A stretch of DNA of 7,775 nt from an uncultured Prevotella sp. (GTDB taxonomy: Bacteria; Bacteroidota; Bacteroidia; Bacteroidales; Bacteroidaceae): positions 1 to 7,775 of the forward strand of contig CALGRN010000250.1 in assembly GCA_937880835.1 (NCBI GenBank), given 5' to 3'. The notes under the pieces were generated by a model, which had not been told where the DNA came from, searched no databases, and saw only the letters and a list, made by a program, of their open reading frames with translations. Numbering within the stretch: the stretch's first letter is position 1; every line of letters begins with the position of its first letter. Of this stretch, positions 6,840 to 7,775 are shown piece after piece. The translations under genes and the position numbers were made by a program.

Positions 6840-6910
6840 CAGTTTTTTAACACTCTGTTTATGTCATATATCAACAGTCAATCTATTTTGACAACATACC
6901 GGCATAGGTT

Positions 6911-7546
6911 TTAAAATCTCACACTTATGCCTGCCGTAACAAATCCTTTGTATCCTAATCCTGCCTCGATGAAACCTCCTATGTAATTGTTTCCCAAGCG
7001 CATGGCTATCGGGTTTGCTTGAAATGCGAAATCGGTTGACTTATCTGCTTTCGTGTCGGCTTTTCTTTTGCCTTCATCGGTAAGCCCTTTTTCTTTCGTG
7101 CTTGTTACATCTACGCCGGCAGCTATACTTCCGTAAAGCTCGAACAAACCTTTCTTGAAGTATATTATCTCTGCCGTAGGAAGAATGAGCAGATTCTGTT
7201 GCGTCTCTTTAAGATAAGGAGTTTTGTTCGTTTTGTCAACAATCTTGCTGCTGACTTCTGCAAAACCGATGTCCAAACCAACTCTGAAACGGTTGAAACC
7301 ATATCTGTAACCGACTCCGAACACACCGGTTGATTGCTCATCTATACGTTCTGTACCTGTCAAGGCATCTGACAATCCTATTCCCCAGAAACTCGCCGAG
7401 CTCAGAGTAAGACCGTCGCTGTATCCTATTCTGAACTCATGACGATTCTCGGATGTATAATATCTGCCACTTTCCGTATGCGCCGTGACATGCTCGAAAC
7501 ATGATATGAAGCACAAAGATAGTGCAATTAATTTAATTCTCATCAT
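6911..7546 (-). CDS. small outer-membrane beta-barrel protein
   Basis: The 211-residue product has a signal peptide (about 1-22) with a likely signal peptidase I cut after HVTA, giving a mature chain of about 189 residues. The mature part alternates amphipathic strands such as HEFRIGYSDGLTLS, GVGYRYGFNRFRVGLDIGFA, FELYGSIAAGVDV and GGFIEAGLGYKGFVTAGISVRF, ending in Phe, as expected for a roughly 8-stranded barrel. One loop, about 150-172, is very rich in Lys and Asp. FISC at 13-16 could be read as a poor lipobox, but the barrel and terminal Phe favour an ordinary secreted barrel. The start is one of two adjacent ATGs (7546 or 7543) after an A-rich leader; a start at 7585 would overlap the -7 promoter box and give a long charged leader. 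It is co-directional with and 71 bp ahead of the sigma gene. I do not recognise a specific function. Confidence 0.72.
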   Translation of the reverse strand: MMRIKLIALSLCFISCFEHVTAHTESGRYYTSENRHEFRIGYSDGLTLSSASFWGIGLSDALTGTERIDEQSTGVFGVGYRYGFNRFRVGLDIGFAEVSSKIVDKTNKTPYLKETQQNLLILPTAEIIYFKKGLFELYGSIAAGVDVTSTKEKGLTDEGKRKADTKADKSTDFAFQANPIAMRLGNNYIGGFIEAGLGYKGFVTAGISVRF

Positions 7547-7582
7547 TTTTTTATTTTTTATTAGATATATTAGTTTCCGTAT

Positions 7583-7590
7583 CAAACGTA
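7583..7590 (-). promoter_or_regulatory. Bacteroidota -7 promoter box (TACGTTTG) for the barrel gene
   Basis: On the minus strand TACGTTTG fits the Bacteroidota housekeeping -7 consensus TAnnTTTG exactly. It ends 36 bases before the ATG at 7546, which would leave a leader of about 30 bases. I do not find a clear TTTG -33 element at the usual 19-21 bases upstream, which lowers confidence. If real, this promoter could also read through the 71-bp gap into the sigma/FecR/receptor genes. Confidence 0.5.
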
Positions 7591-7775
7591 GCCATAACGC
7601 TTCTGAATATATAACGCAGCATCATGTTAATACCCCTACTCGGTAATAATAAAAAAGTTTTTACGAGAACGGAAATACCTATATGCTTTATATTACACCT
7701 TGCAAAGTCATGTTCCGATTAAGAAAAACGCGTAATATATTGATTGTATCGTTAATCTTTCACACCTTAATAAAC
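7591..7775. other. gene-free right edge, upstream region of the barrel gene
   Basis: These AT-rich 185 bases lie upstream of the barrel gene promoter box. I see no open frame with coding character, no tRNA and no clear hairpin. Regulatory sites for the barrel gene, or the end of a gene lying beyond the edge, could be here but cannot be supported from the sequence. Confidence 0.5.

Overview
The window looks like chromosomal DNA of a Bacteroidota species, most likely a Bacteroidales member of the Prevotella/Porphyromonas type. The grounds are a FecI-like sigma / FecR-DUF4974 / STN-TonB-receptor operon, a lipoprotein with an SSC lipobox followed by acidic residues, genes mostly without Shine-Dalgarno sequences, a TAnnTTTG promoter box, and a PG_1098-type methyltransferase typical of this phylum. 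The genus is inferred from protein style only; there is no rRNA or other marker.

Left part (1-1659, + strand): the 3' end of a VanX-type D-Ala-D-Ala dipeptidase that runs off the left edge, then, after 67 bp, a complete THUMP-like class I SAM-dependent methyltransferase.

Middle (1660-2341): a 682-bp gene-free space between convergent transcription units. It holds three separate structured DNA elements: a twin-hairpin palindrome (1912-1980) whose two small loops are complementary, a roughly 105-bp composite element (2072-2176) with interleaved and nested inverted repeats in a 22-bp periodicity, and a strong intrinsic terminator (2232-2288) that closes the minus-strand operon.

Right part (7585 down to 2342, - strand): in transcription order, a small outer-membrane beta-barrel protein, an ECF sigma factor with an unusual hydrophobic C-terminal tail, a FecR-type anti-sigma factor overlapping it by ATGA, an STN-containing TonB-dependent receptor, and a small, probably surface-exposed lipoprotein. 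The last four fit a cell-surface signalling unit: ligand binding at the receptor would be passed through its STN domain to the periplasmic part of FecR, which releases the sigma factor to drive the receptor and lipoprotein genes. There is no SusD homologue, so this is not a classical glycan-utilisation locus; the ligand cannot be told from the sequence. I found no CRISPR array, RNA gene, phage or transposase. The most noteworthy non-coding signals are the two repeat elements in the convergent spacer.
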